Positions 56,303 through 64,000 of a stretch of DNA of 64,000 nt are shown here, piece by piece. Source of the DNA: Rhodoplanes serenus. GTDB lineage: Bacteria; Pseudomonadota; Alphaproteobacteria; Rhizobiales; Xanthobacteraceae. The number at the start of each line of letters is the position of its first letter. Position 1 is the first letter of the stretch. The position numbers and the translations under genes were made by a program. The stretch is taken from the NCBI GenBank assembly GCA_009720755.1, contig WNKV01000022.1, positions 1 to 64,000 on the forward strand, written 5' to 3'. The notes under the pieces were generated by a model, which was not told where the DNA came from, ran no database searches, and saw only the letters and a list, made by a program, of their open reading frames with translations.

Positions 56303-56427
56303 TCGTGCCCCGGACGCGGCACGCAGTGCCGCGAGCCGGGGCCCAGAACCGCGAGCTCCGTGATCGCCGCCCCTGGGTCCCGGGTCTCCGGCGCGGCGCG
56401 CCTCCGCCCGGGACACGGGCCACGACG
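56303..56427. repeat. Extragenic palindromic repeat between convergent genes
   Basis: A GC-rich block beginning GTGCCCCGGACGCGGCACG and ending CCGCCCGGGACACGG, with inner CCGGGGCCCAG and CTGGGTCCCGG arms. The start and end are roughly complementary. This layout is common between genes in Bradyrhizobium relatives. It fills the gap between the radical SAM and deaminase genes. Confidence 0.5.
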
Positions 56428-56433
56428 ACCTGA

Positions 56434-57795
56434 TCACATCACCATCTTGGCGACCGCCGCACGGGCCTCGGCGGCGAGGCGACCGAGGTCGAGCCCCGGG
56501 ATGCGGCCGTCCTCCACCACTAGGCGGCCGTTGCAGAAGCCCCACCTCACCTGCGCCTGCCCGCCGCCGACCACCGGCGCGATCGCCGGGTCGTGCAGCC
56601 CGGCATAGCGCGGGTGATCGAGCGAATAGACCATCAGGTCGGCCGCCATGCCGGGCGCCAGCGTGCCGACCCGGTCGAGCCCGAGCACGGTGGCGCCGCC
56701 CGCCGTGCCCCAGGCGATCACCTCCTCGACCGTGGTGACCGCGGCGCCGTCGCGGGCGCGATGGACCAGCCACGCCATGTGGGTCTCGGCGATCATGTCG
56801 GCGGCTTCGTTGGAGGCGGCACCGTCGACCCCGAGCGACACCCGCCCGCCGAGACGCGCCAGCGCCGGCGCCGGCGCGATGCCGGAGCCGAGCCGGCAGT
56901 TCGACTGCGGGCAGTGCGCCATGCCGGTGCGGGTCTCGGCCATCAGCTGGACCTCGGCCGGGTCCATGTGGACCAGATGGGCGAAGAACACGTCCGGCCC
57001 CACCCAGTCGTGGCGGGCGACGAACTCGAGCGGCGTGCAGCCATGGACGTCGCGGCAGAAATGCACGTAGTCGGCCGTCTCCGACAGGTGGCTGTGCATC
57101 CGGATGCCGAGGCGGCGGGCCGCCGCCGCGAACTGCGGCAGCTCGTGCGGATGCACCGACCAGGTCGGCGTCGTCGGCGCCATCACGACGCGCCGCATGG
57201 CGTCGCCGTCGCTCTGGTGGAAGCGCGCCACGTCCGCCGCGATGCTGGCCAGCATGCCGTCGAGGGTCTCGGGCCGCGCCTCCGGCGGCGGATCGACATC
57301 GATCTCACGCACCCGCGTGGCGCCGCCGCGCATCAGCACGAAACGCACGCCGAACCGCTCCGCCACCTCGAACAGCACGGCGCTGCCGTCGAAGCCCATG
57401 TCGGGCCAGTAGGCATAGTGGTGGTCCGCCACGGTGGTGCAGCCGGACAAGAGCAGCTCGGCGATTCCGATGGTGGCGGCGAGCCGCAGCGTCTCCTCGC
57501 CGACGAAGCGCCGATAGGCGACCGGCACGGCGGAGAGCCACGGCAACAGCGGCAGGTCGATGCCGGCCGGAATGCCCTTGAGCAGCGACTGGAACAGATG
57601 GTGGTGGGTGTTGATCCAGCCCGGATAAACGACGCAGTCGGTGGCGTCGAGCATGCGCTCGCCGGGCTCCGGCGACAGCCGGCCCATGGCGGCGATGCGG
57701 GTGCCGCGGATGCGGATGTCGGGGCCGGGGGCGCGCGCGTCGGCGCCGGTCCGCCCCGTCATCACGGCGGCGGCGTTGCGAATGAGACAGTCCAT
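56434..57795 (-). CDS. 8-oxoguanine-deaminase-like amidohydrolase
   Basis: 453 residues of the ATZ/TRZ amidohydrolase family. Metal ligands: PGWINTHHHLFQSLLKG (first HxH, about 61-77), RMHSHLSETADYVHF, VFFAHLVHMDPAEVQLMAETRTGMAHCPQSNCRLGSGIAP and the final Asp in VSLGVDGAASNEAADM. The sequence is close to 8-oxoguanine or guanine deaminases rather than cytosine deaminase. It lies 6 bases after the permease gene, so it is the last gene of the ABC operon and probably deaminates the imported base. Confidence 0.88.
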   Translation of the reverse strand: MDCLIRNAAAVMTGRTGADARAPGPDIRIRGTRIAAMGRLSPEPGERMLDATDCVVYPGWINTHHHLFQSLLKGIPAGIDLPLLPWLSAVPVAYRRFVGEETLRLAATIGIAELLLSGCTTVADHHYAYWPDMGFDGSAVLFEVAERFGVRFVLMRGGATRVREIDVDPPPEARPETLDGMLASIAADVARFHQSDGDAMRRVVMAPTTPTWSVHPHELPQFAAAARRLGIRMHSHLSETADYVHFCRDVHGCTPLEFVARHDWVGPDVFFAHLVHMDPAEVQLMAETRTGMAHCPQSNCRLGSGIAPAPALARLGGRVSLGVDGAASNEAADMIAETHMAWLVHRARDGAAVTTVEEVIAWGTAGGATVLGLDRVGTLAPGMAADLMVYSLDHPRYAGLHDPAIAPVVGGGQAQVRWGFCNGRLVVEDGRIPGLDLGRLAAEARAAVAKMVM

Positions 57796-57801
57796 GGGAT
57801 G

Positions 57802-58602
57802 TCAGGTCTCCGGCACCAGCTCGCTCTCGTGCCAGTCGCCGAGCGCCAGGCGGGAGAGCGTCACCATGATGAGGAACAGCGCGACGCCCGTCAGCGTGAT
57901 CAGGAACAGGGCGGCGAACAGGAGCGGGATGTCGAGCTGGAAGCCCGCTTGGAGGATCTGATAGGCGAGGCCGGCCGAGGTGCCCCCGGTGCCGGCGACG
58001 AACTCGGCCACCACGGCGCCGATCAGAGAAAGCCCCGAGGAGATGCGCAGCCCACCGAAGAAGTAGGGCGCCGCACTCGGGATGCGCAGCCGCACCAGCT
58101 CCTGCATGCGGGTCGCCTTGTTCATCCGGAACAGGTTGAGCAGACCCGGATTGACGCTGCGCAGCCCCAGGATGGTGTTGGAGATGATGGGGAACAGCGC
58201 CACGATGGTGGCGCAGACGACCAGCGCCGCCGTCGGCTCCTTGACCCAGATGATGATCAGCGGTGCGATCGCCACCACGGGCGTTACCTGGAGGAGCACC
58301 GCATACGGAAAGAACGACATCTCGATCAGCTTACTCTGGGCGAACGCGAAGGCGACGAGCGTGCCGATCAGCACGGCGAGGAAGAACGCCATGAAAGTCA
58401 CCTTTAGGGTGACCAGCAGCGAGCCGAGCAGCAGCGGCCATTTCTCGACCAGCGTCTCGGCCACCAGGAACGGTGACGGCACCAGATAGCGCGGCACCTC
58501 GTAATAGCGCACGAGGCCCTCCCACAGCGCCAGCATGACGATGCCGACGGTGACGGGCATGACGACGCCGAGCACACGGTTGTTGGGATCGATGATGGCC
58601 AT
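57802..58602 (-). CDS. NitT/TauT-type ABC transporter permease
   Basis: 266 residues from the ATG at 58602. Six membrane segments; permease domain with LLGSLLVTLKVTFMAFFLAVLIGTLVAFAFAQSKLIEMSFFPYAVLLQVTPVVAIAPLIIIWV and the EAA loop LRIPSAAPYFFGGLRISSGLSLIGAVVAEFVAG. It pairs with the ATPase and binding protein upstream. The substrate is probably an N-heterocycle, as for ThiX or RibX relatives. Confidence 0.92.
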   Translation of the reverse strand: MAIIDPNNRVLGVVMPVTVGIVMLALWEGLVRYYEVPRYLVPSPFLVAETLVEKWPLLLGSLLVTLKVTFMAFFLAVLIGTLVAFAFAQSKLIEMSFFPYAVLLQVTPVVAIAPLIIIWVKEPTAALVVCATIVALFPIISNTILGLRSVNPGLLNLFRMNKATRMQELVRLRIPSAAPYFFGGLRISSGLSLIGAVVAEFVAGTGGTSAGLAYQILQAGFQLDIPLLFAALFLITLTGVALFLIMVTLSRLALGDWHESELVPET

Positions 58603-58679
58603 GGGAGCCTTGCTGAACAGGGCGTGGCGTGAGGAGGAGGACGGCGCGCGGCCGAGCGCCGCGACGAGACCGACGACGG

Positions 58680-59510
58680 TCAGGGCTGCGGCGTGCCGGC
58701 GGTACTCGCTTCGGCGAGCAGCACCTGAAGCTCCCGCGCATAGGCGGCGAACGCCTGCGACACTCGGAAGGCATCGTCGCGCGGATAGGGGGCGTCGATC
58801 CTCACCTCGCGCAGCACCCGCCCGGGCCGGGCCGCCATCACCACCACCCGGGTGGAGAGAAACACCGCCTCGTAGATCGAGTGGGTGACGAACACCACGG
58901 TCAGCTTCTTGGCGAACCAGAGGTCGAGCAGATCTTGATCGAGCTTGTTGCGGGTGATCTCGTCGAGCGCCCCGAACGGCTCGTCCATCAGCAGCAGGTT
59001 GGGCTCCGTCACCAGCGCCCGGGCGATGGAGACGCGCATCTGCATGCCGCCGGAGAGCTGACGCGGATAGCAGTGATCGAAGCCGCCGAGGCCGACCAGC
59101 GCGAGGGCCGGGTCGACGCGGGCGTCGGCCTCGGCCCGCGGCACGCCGGCGAGATCGAGCGGCAGCCGCACATTGGCGCGCACCCGCGCCCACGGCATCA
59201 GGGTGGCGTCCTGAAACACGAAGACGAGCTTCTTGCCGGGCTCGCCGACATGGCCGTAGTCGCCACCCCACCAGCGCAGCCCGCCGCTGGTCGGCGTGAT
59301 GAGATCGGCGATCATCTTGAGGAGCGTCGACTTGCCGCAGCCCGACGGACCCAGGAGGGTGACGAACTCGCCCTCCTCGATAGTCAGATCGATGGGCTCC
59401 AGGGCACGGACGCCGTTGCCGAACATCTTGGTGGCGGCGAGCACCTCGACCGGCGGCGGACCGGCGGTCCTGGGCTCGAGGTCCGACAGACGCATCAGCT
59501 GGGCCGTCAT
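58680..59510 (-). CDS. NitT/TauT-type ABC transporter ATP-binding protein
   Basis: 276 residues from the ATG at 59510. Walker A GPSGCGKST, Q-loop FVFQDATLMPWARVRANVRLPL, signature LSGGMQMRVSIARAL, Walker B LLLMDEPFGALDE and H-loop VFVTHSIYEAVFLSTRVVVM, typical of the SsuB/TauB/ThiZ group. Between it and the binding protein (59511-59602) is a GC-only string with three NotI sites (59572-59595). Confidence 0.94.
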   Translation of the reverse strand: MTAQLMRLSDLEPRTAGPPPVEVLAATKMFGNGVRALEPIDLTIEEGEFVTLLGPSGCGKSTLLKMIADLITPTSGGLRWWGGDYGHVGEPGKKLVFVFQDATLMPWARVRANVRLPLDLAGVPRAEADARVDPALALVGLGGFDHCYPRQLSGGMQMRVSIARALVTEPNLLLMDEPFGALDEITRNKLDQDLLDLWFAKKLTVVFVTHSIYEAVFLSTRVVVMAARPGRVLREVRIDAPYPRDDAFRVSQAFAAYARELQVLLAEASTAGTPQP

Positions 59511-59602
59511 TCTCCTGTTTCCCGTGTCCCACCGGCCCGCGGGGGTCCCCGCCCTCCGGCCCGTCGCTCGCGGCCGCGCGGCCGCGCGGCCGCGCTGCGG
59601 TC

Positions 59603-60598
59603 TCAGGGCATGATCTTCAGGTCTTTCACGAACTGCAACGTGTAGGCTTGCTTGAGGTCGACCTCCGGCTTGAGCAGCTTTTCCTTGACCATGAAGTCGT
59701 AAGTGGCCTTCCAGCGCTCGTCGCTCATCACGCCGATGCCCTGGGTGGCCGCATCGCCGCCGATCAGCACCTTGGTGGCGCGGAGCTGCTCGATCGCATA
59801 GGCGATGTTCTCGTCCTTCATGTTGGGGTTGTCTTTCTTGATGAGCGCATTGGCGGGCGACGGATCGCCGTAGAGATAGCTCTTCCAGCCCTCCATCGAG
59901 GCGCGCACGAAGCGCTGCACCATGTCGGGCTTTTCCTTCACGGTCTTCTGGAGCGCCACGATGGTGGTGCCGTAGGGCGGATAGCCGTCGTCGGCGAACA
60001 GGAAGAAGTTGACCTTGGCGCCCGACTGCTTGGCGGCGAACGGCTCCGACGACATGTAGGCTTGCTGCGCGGTGTTGCGGTCGGCCAGGAACGGCTGGAG
60101 ATTGAACGTGTAGGCGCGCGTCTGGTCGTCCGTGTAGCCGAACTTGGCCTTCATCCACGGCCACCAGTTGGAGCGGCCCGCGGTGGCGACCAGGATGGTC
60201 TTGCCCTTGAGATCGGCGAGACTCTTGACGTCGTCGTGGGTCATCAGACCTTGCAGGTCCGACTGGAACGAGGTCGCGACCGTGACGGCCGGGACGCCCT
60301 GCTCGATGGCCTTGAGCACCGAGAAGTCGTAGCTCATCAGGAAGTCGGCCTGGCCGGCGCCGAGGATCTGCATGCCGTTGACCTGCGGCCCGCCCATGCG
60401 GATCGTCACGTCGAGGCCGTACTTCTTGTAGATGCCGGTGGCGACCGCCTGATAGAAGCCGCCGTGCTCGGCCTGGGCGTACCAGCTCGTCAGCATCGAC
60501 ACCTTGTCGTCGGCACGCGCCGGTGCGATGGCCGGACCGATCACGGCGGTGACGGCCAGACCGGCCACGACGACCGACGAACGCACGAATGAAAGCAT
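59603..60598 (-). CDS. NMT1/THI5-type ABC transporter substrate-binding protein
   Basis: 331 residues from the ATG at 60598. Signal peptide about 1-29 (MLSFVRSSVVVAGLAVTAVIGPAIAPARA). The THI5-like domain has SMLTSWYAQAEHGGFYQAVATGIYKKYGLDVTIRMGGPQVNGMQILGAGQADF, GLMTHDDVKSLADLKGKTILVATAGRSNWWPWMKAKFGY and PYGTTIVALQKTVKEKPDMVQRFVRASMEGWKSYLYGDPSPANALIKKDNP. Relatives bind pyrimidine precursors or flavins. Together with the deaminase downstream, a purine or pteridine-like ligand is plausible. Confidence 0.92.
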   Translation of the reverse strand: MLSFVRSSVVVAGLAVTAVIGPAIAPARADDKVSMLTSWYAQAEHGGFYQAVATGIYKKYGLDVTIRMGGPQVNGMQILGAGQADFLMSYDFSVLKAIEQGVPAVTVATSFQSDLQGLMTHDDVKSLADLKGKTILVATAGRSNWWPWMKAKFGYTDDQTRAYTFNLQPFLADRNTAQQAYMSSEPFAAKQSGAKVNFFLFADDGYPPYGTTIVALQKTVKEKPDMVQRFVRASMEGWKSYLYGDPSPANALIKKDNPNMKDENIAYAIEQLRATKVLIGGDAATQGIGVMSDERWKATYDFMVKEKLLKPEVDLKQAYTLQFVKDLKIMP

Positions 60599-60806
60599 GG
60601 CAACCTCGTTCTGTGGCGGACGACCGGCCCGGGCGATGCCGGTCACGGAAAGTCGAAGACGACGAGACACCAAGACAGCAAGGTTCGGGCCAGAAGCCAC
60701 GGAGCATCGCGGCGAGACCGGCATCGGCGAGGCACGCGGACAGCGATCACGCGAGACTCCGGATTTGTCACGGCCTCCGTGGTCCGCGCGCGTTCGGATG
60801 CGACAG

Positions 60807-60837
60807 AAATTAGGCGGCGCGCCGCAAGGAATGTCAA
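60807..60837 (-). promoter_or_regulatory. Sigma-70 promoter candidate for the NMT1-type operon
   Basis: On the minus strand a perfect TTGACA (60832-60837) is followed after 18-19 bases by CTAATT/TAATTT. The spacer holds the palindrome GCGGCGCGCCGC. The distance to the binding-protein ATG is about 210 bases. Confidence 0.5.
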
Positions 60838-60924
60838 CCGACGCGCCGCCGCGTTTCTGAGCAACTGCGCAAAGTTTGGACCACGGATCGCCCGCGTCCG
60901 TTTGATCGGCGTGCCGATGTGCCA

Positions 60925-60939
60925 CCTTGACATACAAGG
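60925..60939. promoter_or_regulatory. GntR-type operator-like palindrome
   Basis: CCTTG-ACATA-CAAGG is a 15-base palindrome resembling FadR/GntR-type operators (TTGTATACAA-like). It sits about 90 bases upstream of the promoter candidate and just past the LysR stop. No GntR gene is in the window. Confidence 0.35.
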
Positions 60940-60975
60940 TCGATCGGGCAGCGATCGCGCCGGGCCGGAGCCCGC

Positions 60976-61824
60976 TCAGGCCGCGCGGGTCTCGTGCAGC
61001 AGGCGGGCGAGATCGGCGGCGGCGGCCGATGCGCCCGACCGCAACCGCACCGCGAAGACAGCCTCGCCCGCATCGGGGAGAGCGAGCGTCGCGGTCGCCG
61101 TCGTCAGATCCGGTCCGGCGAAGCGGGCAGTGCGCAGCGTCACCGCGAGCCCGGCCAGCACGGCGGCCTTCAGGCCCGCGAGACTGGGGCTGGTGGCGGC
61201 AATCCGGTAGTCGCGGCCGGCCCGGTTCAGTGCCGCGAGAGCGGCAGTGCGGAACCCGCAGGGCGGGTCCAGCAGAGCGAGCGGCAGCGGCGCCGGCGCC
61301 ACCGCCAGCCCGCCGGCGGCGGCCAGCCACGTCATGGGCTCGTGGATCAGCCCGATCTCGTCGGCGGCCGGCTCGCCGCGCATCGCCAGCAGCACGTCGA
61401 TCTCGCCGGCCGCGAAGTCCGCCGCCAGCGGCACGCTGCGGCCGATCCTGAGCGCGATGCGCAGGCGCGGATGGGTGGCGGCAAATCGGCGAAGCTGCGC
61501 CGGCAGGCCGCGCTCCGCAAAGTCCTGGGTCGCGGCGACCGAGACCTGGCCGTCGGCGCGGGCGCCGCGCAGGCTCAGCACCGCCTGGCGGTGCGCCTCG
61601 AGGATGCGGCGGGCATGCCCGGCGAGCTCCTCGCCGACCGGAGTCAGCGCCCGCCCGCGACCGGCGGCGACCATCAGGGGCTCTCCCACCTGCTCCTCCA
61701 GGCGGCGCATCTGGGCCGTCACGGCCGACGGCGAGCGGCCGACCGCGGCGGCGGCGCGAGCGAGCGTGCCGCCGTCCACGAAGGCCACGAAGGTGCGCAG
61801 GAGGTCGGGGTCGAGACGATCCAT
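60976..61824 (-). CDS. LysR-family transcriptional regulator
   Basis: 282 residues. The N-terminal helix-turn-helix is LDPDLLRTFVAFVDGGTLARAAAAVGRSPSAVTAQMRRLEEQVGEPLMVAAGRGRALTPVG (about 4-64). The C-terminal effector domain starts near residue 90 (GQVSVAATQDFAERGLPAQLRRF). It is divergent from the tautomerase gene and upstream of the transporter operon, so it could regulate either. Confidence 0.93.
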   Translation of the reverse strand: MDRLDPDLLRTFVAFVDGGTLARAAAAVGRSPSAVTAQMRRLEEQVGEPLMVAAGRGRALTPVGEELAGHARRILEAHRQAVLSLRGARADGQVSVAATQDFAERGLPAQLRRFAATHPRLRIALRIGRSVPLAADFAAGEIDVLLAMRGEPAADEIGLIHEPMTWLAAAGGLAVAPAPLPLALLDPPCGFRTAALAALNRAGRDYRIAATSPSLAGLKAAVLAGLAVTLRTARFAGPDLTTATATLALPDAGEAVFAVRLRSGASAAAADLARLLHETRAA

Positions 61825-61835
61825 GCTTCAAGATT

Positions 61836-61864
61836 ATCGAAGCTTATTTTCCAAACAATTCGAT
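61836..61864. promoter_or_regulatory. Inverted repeat between the LysR and tautomerase genes
   Basis: ATCGAA at 61836-61841 and TTCGAT at 61859-61864 flank an AT-rich 17-base stretch in the 102-base divergent gap. It is a reasonable LysR binding site covering both promoters. Confidence 0.35.
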
Positions 61865-61926
61865 TTTCTGGAAACACTGCTCCGGGCACCCTGAGGCCGT
61901 ATCCATCCAGTCTCACGGAGCGTCCC

Positions 61927-62334
61927 ATGCCGATCATCAACCTGCACGTCACCGCCACGCCCGATCCCGCCCTGTCGGCCCGCCTGGCCGCGACCGTCAC
62001 GGCGCTGACCGCCGAGCGGCTGCGCAAGGACCCGGCCGTGACCGCGGTCGCGGTGCACTATCACGACCCGCGCCACTGGTTCGCCGGCGGGCGCTCGCTC
62101 GCCGACCAGGGCCTCGCCACCTTCTGGCTCGACATCAAGGTGGTGGCCGGCACCAACCTGAAGACCGAGCTGGCCGATTATCTGGGCGCCGTGTTCGCCG
62201 CGGTCGGCCGCGAGATCGGGCCGCTCCACGGCGAGAGCTACGTGCTGGTGCACGAGGTGCCGGCGGCGGCCTATGGCTATGGCGGCCAGACGCAGGAGAT
62301 GCGCTTCGTGGCCGGCCGCCTGGCCGCGGCATGA
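61927..62334 (+). CDS. 4-oxalocrotonate tautomerase-like protein
   Basis: 135 residues starting MPIINLHVTATPDP, so the processed N-terminal Pro1 is available as catalytic base as in tautomerases. About twice the length of the 62-residue 4-OT monomers, as in the longer tautomerase-superfamily group: AVAVHYHDPRHWFAGG, ATFWLDIKVVAGTNLKTELADYLGAVFAAVGREIGPLHGESYVLVHEVPAAAYGYGGQTQEMRF. Substrate unknown. It diverges from the LysR gene, its likely regulator. Confidence 0.88.
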   Translation: MPIINLHVTATPDPALSARLAATVTALTAERLRKDPAVTAVAVHYHDPRHWFAGGRSLADQGLATFWLDIKVVAGTNLKTELADYLGAVFAAVGREIGPLHGESYVLVHEVPAAAYGYGGQTQEMRFVAGRLAAA

Positions 62335-62508
62335 TCGAGGCGCCCGGTGCGGCGTCGATCCGGCCGCCGCGCCGGGACTCCCCCCGCGGCGGCCGCAAGC
62401 CCTGGCGGAAACTCTTTGTAAATCTTAGCGGTTGTTCGGGGCCGCCAGGCGGCCGCGGCTGCGACCTTCGTCGATGAGGGAAACCCGGCCTTGACTTTTC
62501 CTGATGTA

Positions 62509-62530
62509 TGACGATTTTCAATAATCGTCA
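62509..62530. promoter_or_regulatory. Operator-like dyad upstream of the RND efflux operon
   Basis: TGACGATT at 62509-62516 and AATCGTCA at 62523-62530 form a perfect 8-bp inverted repeat with a 6-base spacer. It lies just downstream of a possible -35 (TTGACT at 62491) and 20 bases before the adaptor gene ATG. This is the usual size and place of a TetR-family operator. No TetR gene is in the window. Confidence 0.5.
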
Positions 62531-62550
62531 CTCGTCAGCGGTCGGTTCCC

Positions 62551-63714
62551 ATGGCTCGGCTCCTCGGTCCTCTCCATCGTTTTCTTCCGGCCCGGCCCGG
62601 CGCGCGCCGGGCGCTGTCGGGCGCCGTCGTGGCCATCGTCCTGGTCCCGGGCCTCCTGGTGGCGCTCCTCCTGTCGGGCTGCGACACCGGCGCCAGCACC
62701 GGCGACAAGGCGGCGGCGCCGCTCGACCGCCCGGTCCTGGTCGCCCCGGTCCACTTCGAGGACCTGGCCGAGACCCGCACCTTCGCGGCCACCATCCGGC
62801 CCCGCATCGAGAGCGATCTCGGCTTCCGGGTCGGCGGCAAGGTGGCCCGCCGGCTGGTGCAGAACGGCGACCGCGTCCGCGCCGGCCAGCCGCTGCTGCT
62901 GCTCGACACCACCGATCTGGAGCTGCAACGCCAGCAGGCAGAGGCCGAGGTGCGGGCCGCCACCACCAGCCGGGCCCAGGCGGAAGCCGAGGAGGCGCGC
63001 GCCACCGAGCTGCAACGCAAGGGCTGGGCCGCCGCCGCCACCCTCGACCGCGCCCGCGCCGCCGCCGAGGAGGCCCGCGGCCGCCTGACCCGCGCCCAGC
63101 GCTCGCTCGATCTCGCCCGCAACGCGCTCGACTACGCGACCCTCGAGGCCGACGCCGACGGCGTCATCACCGCCACCCCGGTGGAGCCCGGCCAGGTGGT
63201 CGCCGCCGGCCAGCCGGCCGTGCGGCTCGCCCGCCTCGCCGAGGTGGAGGCCCAGGTCGCCTTCCCGGAGACCTTCGTGGAGCGCGCCCGCGGCGCCAGC
63301 GGCCACCTCACCCTGTGGTCGCTGCCCGGCCGCAGCTACGAGGTGCGGCTGCGCGAGCTGTCGCCCACCGCCGACGCCGCCACCCGCACCTACGCGGCCC
63401 GCTACACGATTCCCGCCGCCGACGACGCCGTGCGGCTGGGCATGAGCGCCACGCTGACGCTGCGCGAAGGCGGCGGCCAGCACGCCGCCCGGCTGCCGCT
63501 CACCGCCTTGTTCAACCACGGCCGCGGCCCCTGCGTCTGGGTGGTCGAGGACGGCGGCCGGCTCGTCGCCCGCCCGGTCGAGATCGTCCGCTACGAGGGC
63601 TCCGGCGTGCTGATCGGCTCCGGCGTCGCCGAGGGCGAGAAGGTGGTGACCCTCGGGGTCGAGAAGCTCGATCCCGGTCTCGTGGTCCGCCCGGTCGCCT
63701 CGCTGTCGTTCTGA
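62551..63714 (+). CDS. RND efflux periplasmic adaptor (membrane fusion lipoprotein)
   Basis: 387 residues. The N-terminal signal ends in the lipobox LLLSGC (Cys at about 46), so it is probably a lipoprotein. The HlyD/AcrA layout is complete: barrel-sandwich half (VLVAPVHFEDLAETRTFAATIRPRIESDLGFRVGGKVARRLVQNGDRVRAGQPLLLLDTTDLELQR), a coiled-coil hairpin at about 130-190, and the second lipoyl half (ALDYATLEADADGVITATPVEPGQVVAAGQPAVRLA), then the beta-barrel domain. It links the RND pump to an outer-membrane channel. The pump gene starts 16 bases after its stop. Confidence 0.93.
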   Translation: MARLLGPLHRFLPARPGARRALSGAVVAIVLVPGLLVALLLSGCDTGASTGDKAAAPLDRPVLVAPVHFEDLAETRTFAATIRPRIESDLGFRVGGKVARRLVQNGDRVRAGQPLLLLDTTDLELQRQQAEAEVRAATTSRAQAEAEEARATELQRKGWAAAATLDRARAAAEEARGRLTRAQRSLDLARNALDYATLEADADGVITATPVEPGQVVAAGQPAVRLARLAEVEAQVAFPETFVERARGASGHLTLWSLPGRSYEVRLRELSPTADAATRTYAARYTIPAADDAVRLGMSATLTLREGGGQHAARLPLTALFNHGRGPCVWVVEDGGRLVARPVEIVRYEGSGVLIGSGVAEGEKVVTLGVEKLDPGLVVRPVASLSF

Positions 63715-63729
63715 CCGGCGGAGACGAGG

Positions 63730-64000
63730 ATGCGCCGCTTCAATCTCTCGGCCTGGGCGGTCGCCCACCCGACTCTCGTGCTGTTCCTGATCCTGATGGT
63801 GGCCGCGTCCGGCGCGCTCGCTTATCGCCAGCTCGGCCGCGCCGAGGACCCCTCCTTCACCATCAAGGTCGCGGTGGTCACCGCGGCCTGGCCGGGCGCC
63901 ACCACCGAGGAGATGCAGTTCCAGGTCGCCGAGCGCATCGAGAAGAAGCTCCAGGAGCTGCCCTGGTTCTACAAGGTCGTCACCTACTCGAAGCCCGGCT
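63730..64000 (+). CDS. RND efflux transporter permease (AcrB type), cut by window end
   Basis: The first 90 residues only. MRRFNLSAWAVAHPTLVLFLILMVAASGALAYRQLGRAEDPSFTIKVAVVTAAWPGATTEEMQFQVAERIEKKLQELPWF is the first membrane helix and start of the porter domain of an RND pump. The AcrB N-terminus is unusually close to the membrane helix (about 15 residues). The complete gene would be about 1000-1050 codons. Drug versus heavy metal specificity cannot be judged from this part. Confidence 0.93.
   Translation, partial: MRRFNLSAWAVAHPTLVLFLILMVAASGALAYRQLGRAEDPSFTIKVAVVTAAWPGATTEEMQFQVAERIEKKLQELPWFYKVVTYSKPG

Larger units (their letters stand above)
60599..60975. other. Regulatory region upstream of the NMT1-type transporter operon
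   Basis: 377 bases without a gene. It holds a promoter candidate at 60807-60837 and a palindrome at 60925-60939. I looked for a thiamin riboswitch (CTGAGA and ACCTG-GATAATGC elements) and saw none on the minus strand. Confidence 0.5.

Noticed and set aside
60599-60975. A thiamin riboswitch upstream of the THI5-like binding protein.
   Set aside because: The conserved CTGAGA and GATAATGC-type segments are not present on the minus strand.
61837-62010. Coding extension upstream of the tautomerase ATG.
   Set aside because: The start MPIINL at 61927 is required to expose the catalytic proline.

Overview
The window is high-GC, gene-dense chromosomal DNA, almost certainly from an alphaproteobacterium of the order Hyphomicrobiales. 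Evidence for this: a 1607-residue NAD-glutamate dehydrogenase of the 180 kDa class, the DUF1036, DUF1244, DUF2312 and DUF882 families, a LexA box of the alphaproteobacterial GTTC-N7-GTTC type, and GC-rich extragenic palindromic repeats of the kind common in Bradyrhizobium/Rhodopseudomonas relatives. I cannot name the genus.

Layout. 1-146 holds two 17-bp repeats that look like a decayed insertion-sequence end. 147-6723 is a phosphonate region: phnC-phnD-phnE-phnE runs left, and a hexapeptide transferase, phnM and a DUF1045 2H-phosphoesterase gene run right. The shared promoter carries two oppositely oriented runs of PhoB half-sites. The C-P lyase core (phnGHIJKL) is not in the window. 6761-8825 has a flavin-binding PPOX protein, DUF1206 and an SMR efflux protein. 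9050-15225 is a ribose-type ABC transporter operon headed by an isochorismatase-like hydrolase, divergent from an AraC regulator. An acyl-CoA dehydrogenase, a chemotaxis receptor, a D-threonine-aldolase-like enzyme, ribosomal protein L36 and a TPR protein follow.

22171-23994 is the most distinctive part: a two-gene cassette (DUF5131/Gp37-Gp68 plus a TcmP-like partner) of visibly lower GC, preceded by an exact alphaproteobacterial SOS box. 24011-28402 has pyruvate kinase, DUF1036 and glycerate kinase in one operon, plus DUF1244 and DUF2312. 28745-34802 has two cell-wall enzymes (DUF882 peptidase-like and L,D-transpeptidase) and an orphan sigma-54 response regulator. 34981-39562 has an M3 oligopeptidase and the nitrogen module amtB-glnK with a second PII gene.

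39801-47283 has housekeeping genes: acyl-CoA thioesterase II, a ubiquinone hydroxylase, a GT39-like membrane protein, GST, Trm112-like, LON-domain, thioredoxin/TPR, YbaK-type deacylase and tRNA-Gly(GCC). A 333-bp MITE-like element (47582-47914) ends inside the stop codon of a gamma-glutamyltranspeptidase gene. A peroxidase-related protein, the large glutamate dehydrogenase and a radical SAM protein follow. 56434-61824 is an NMT1/THI5-type ABC transporter operon with an 8-oxoguanine-deaminase-like amidohydrolase and a LysR gene upstream. The window closes with a tautomerase and the start of an RND efflux operon whose pump gene is cut by the window end.

Start sites were chosen by eye from ribosome binding sites, overlaps and family start points. 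No homology search was run.
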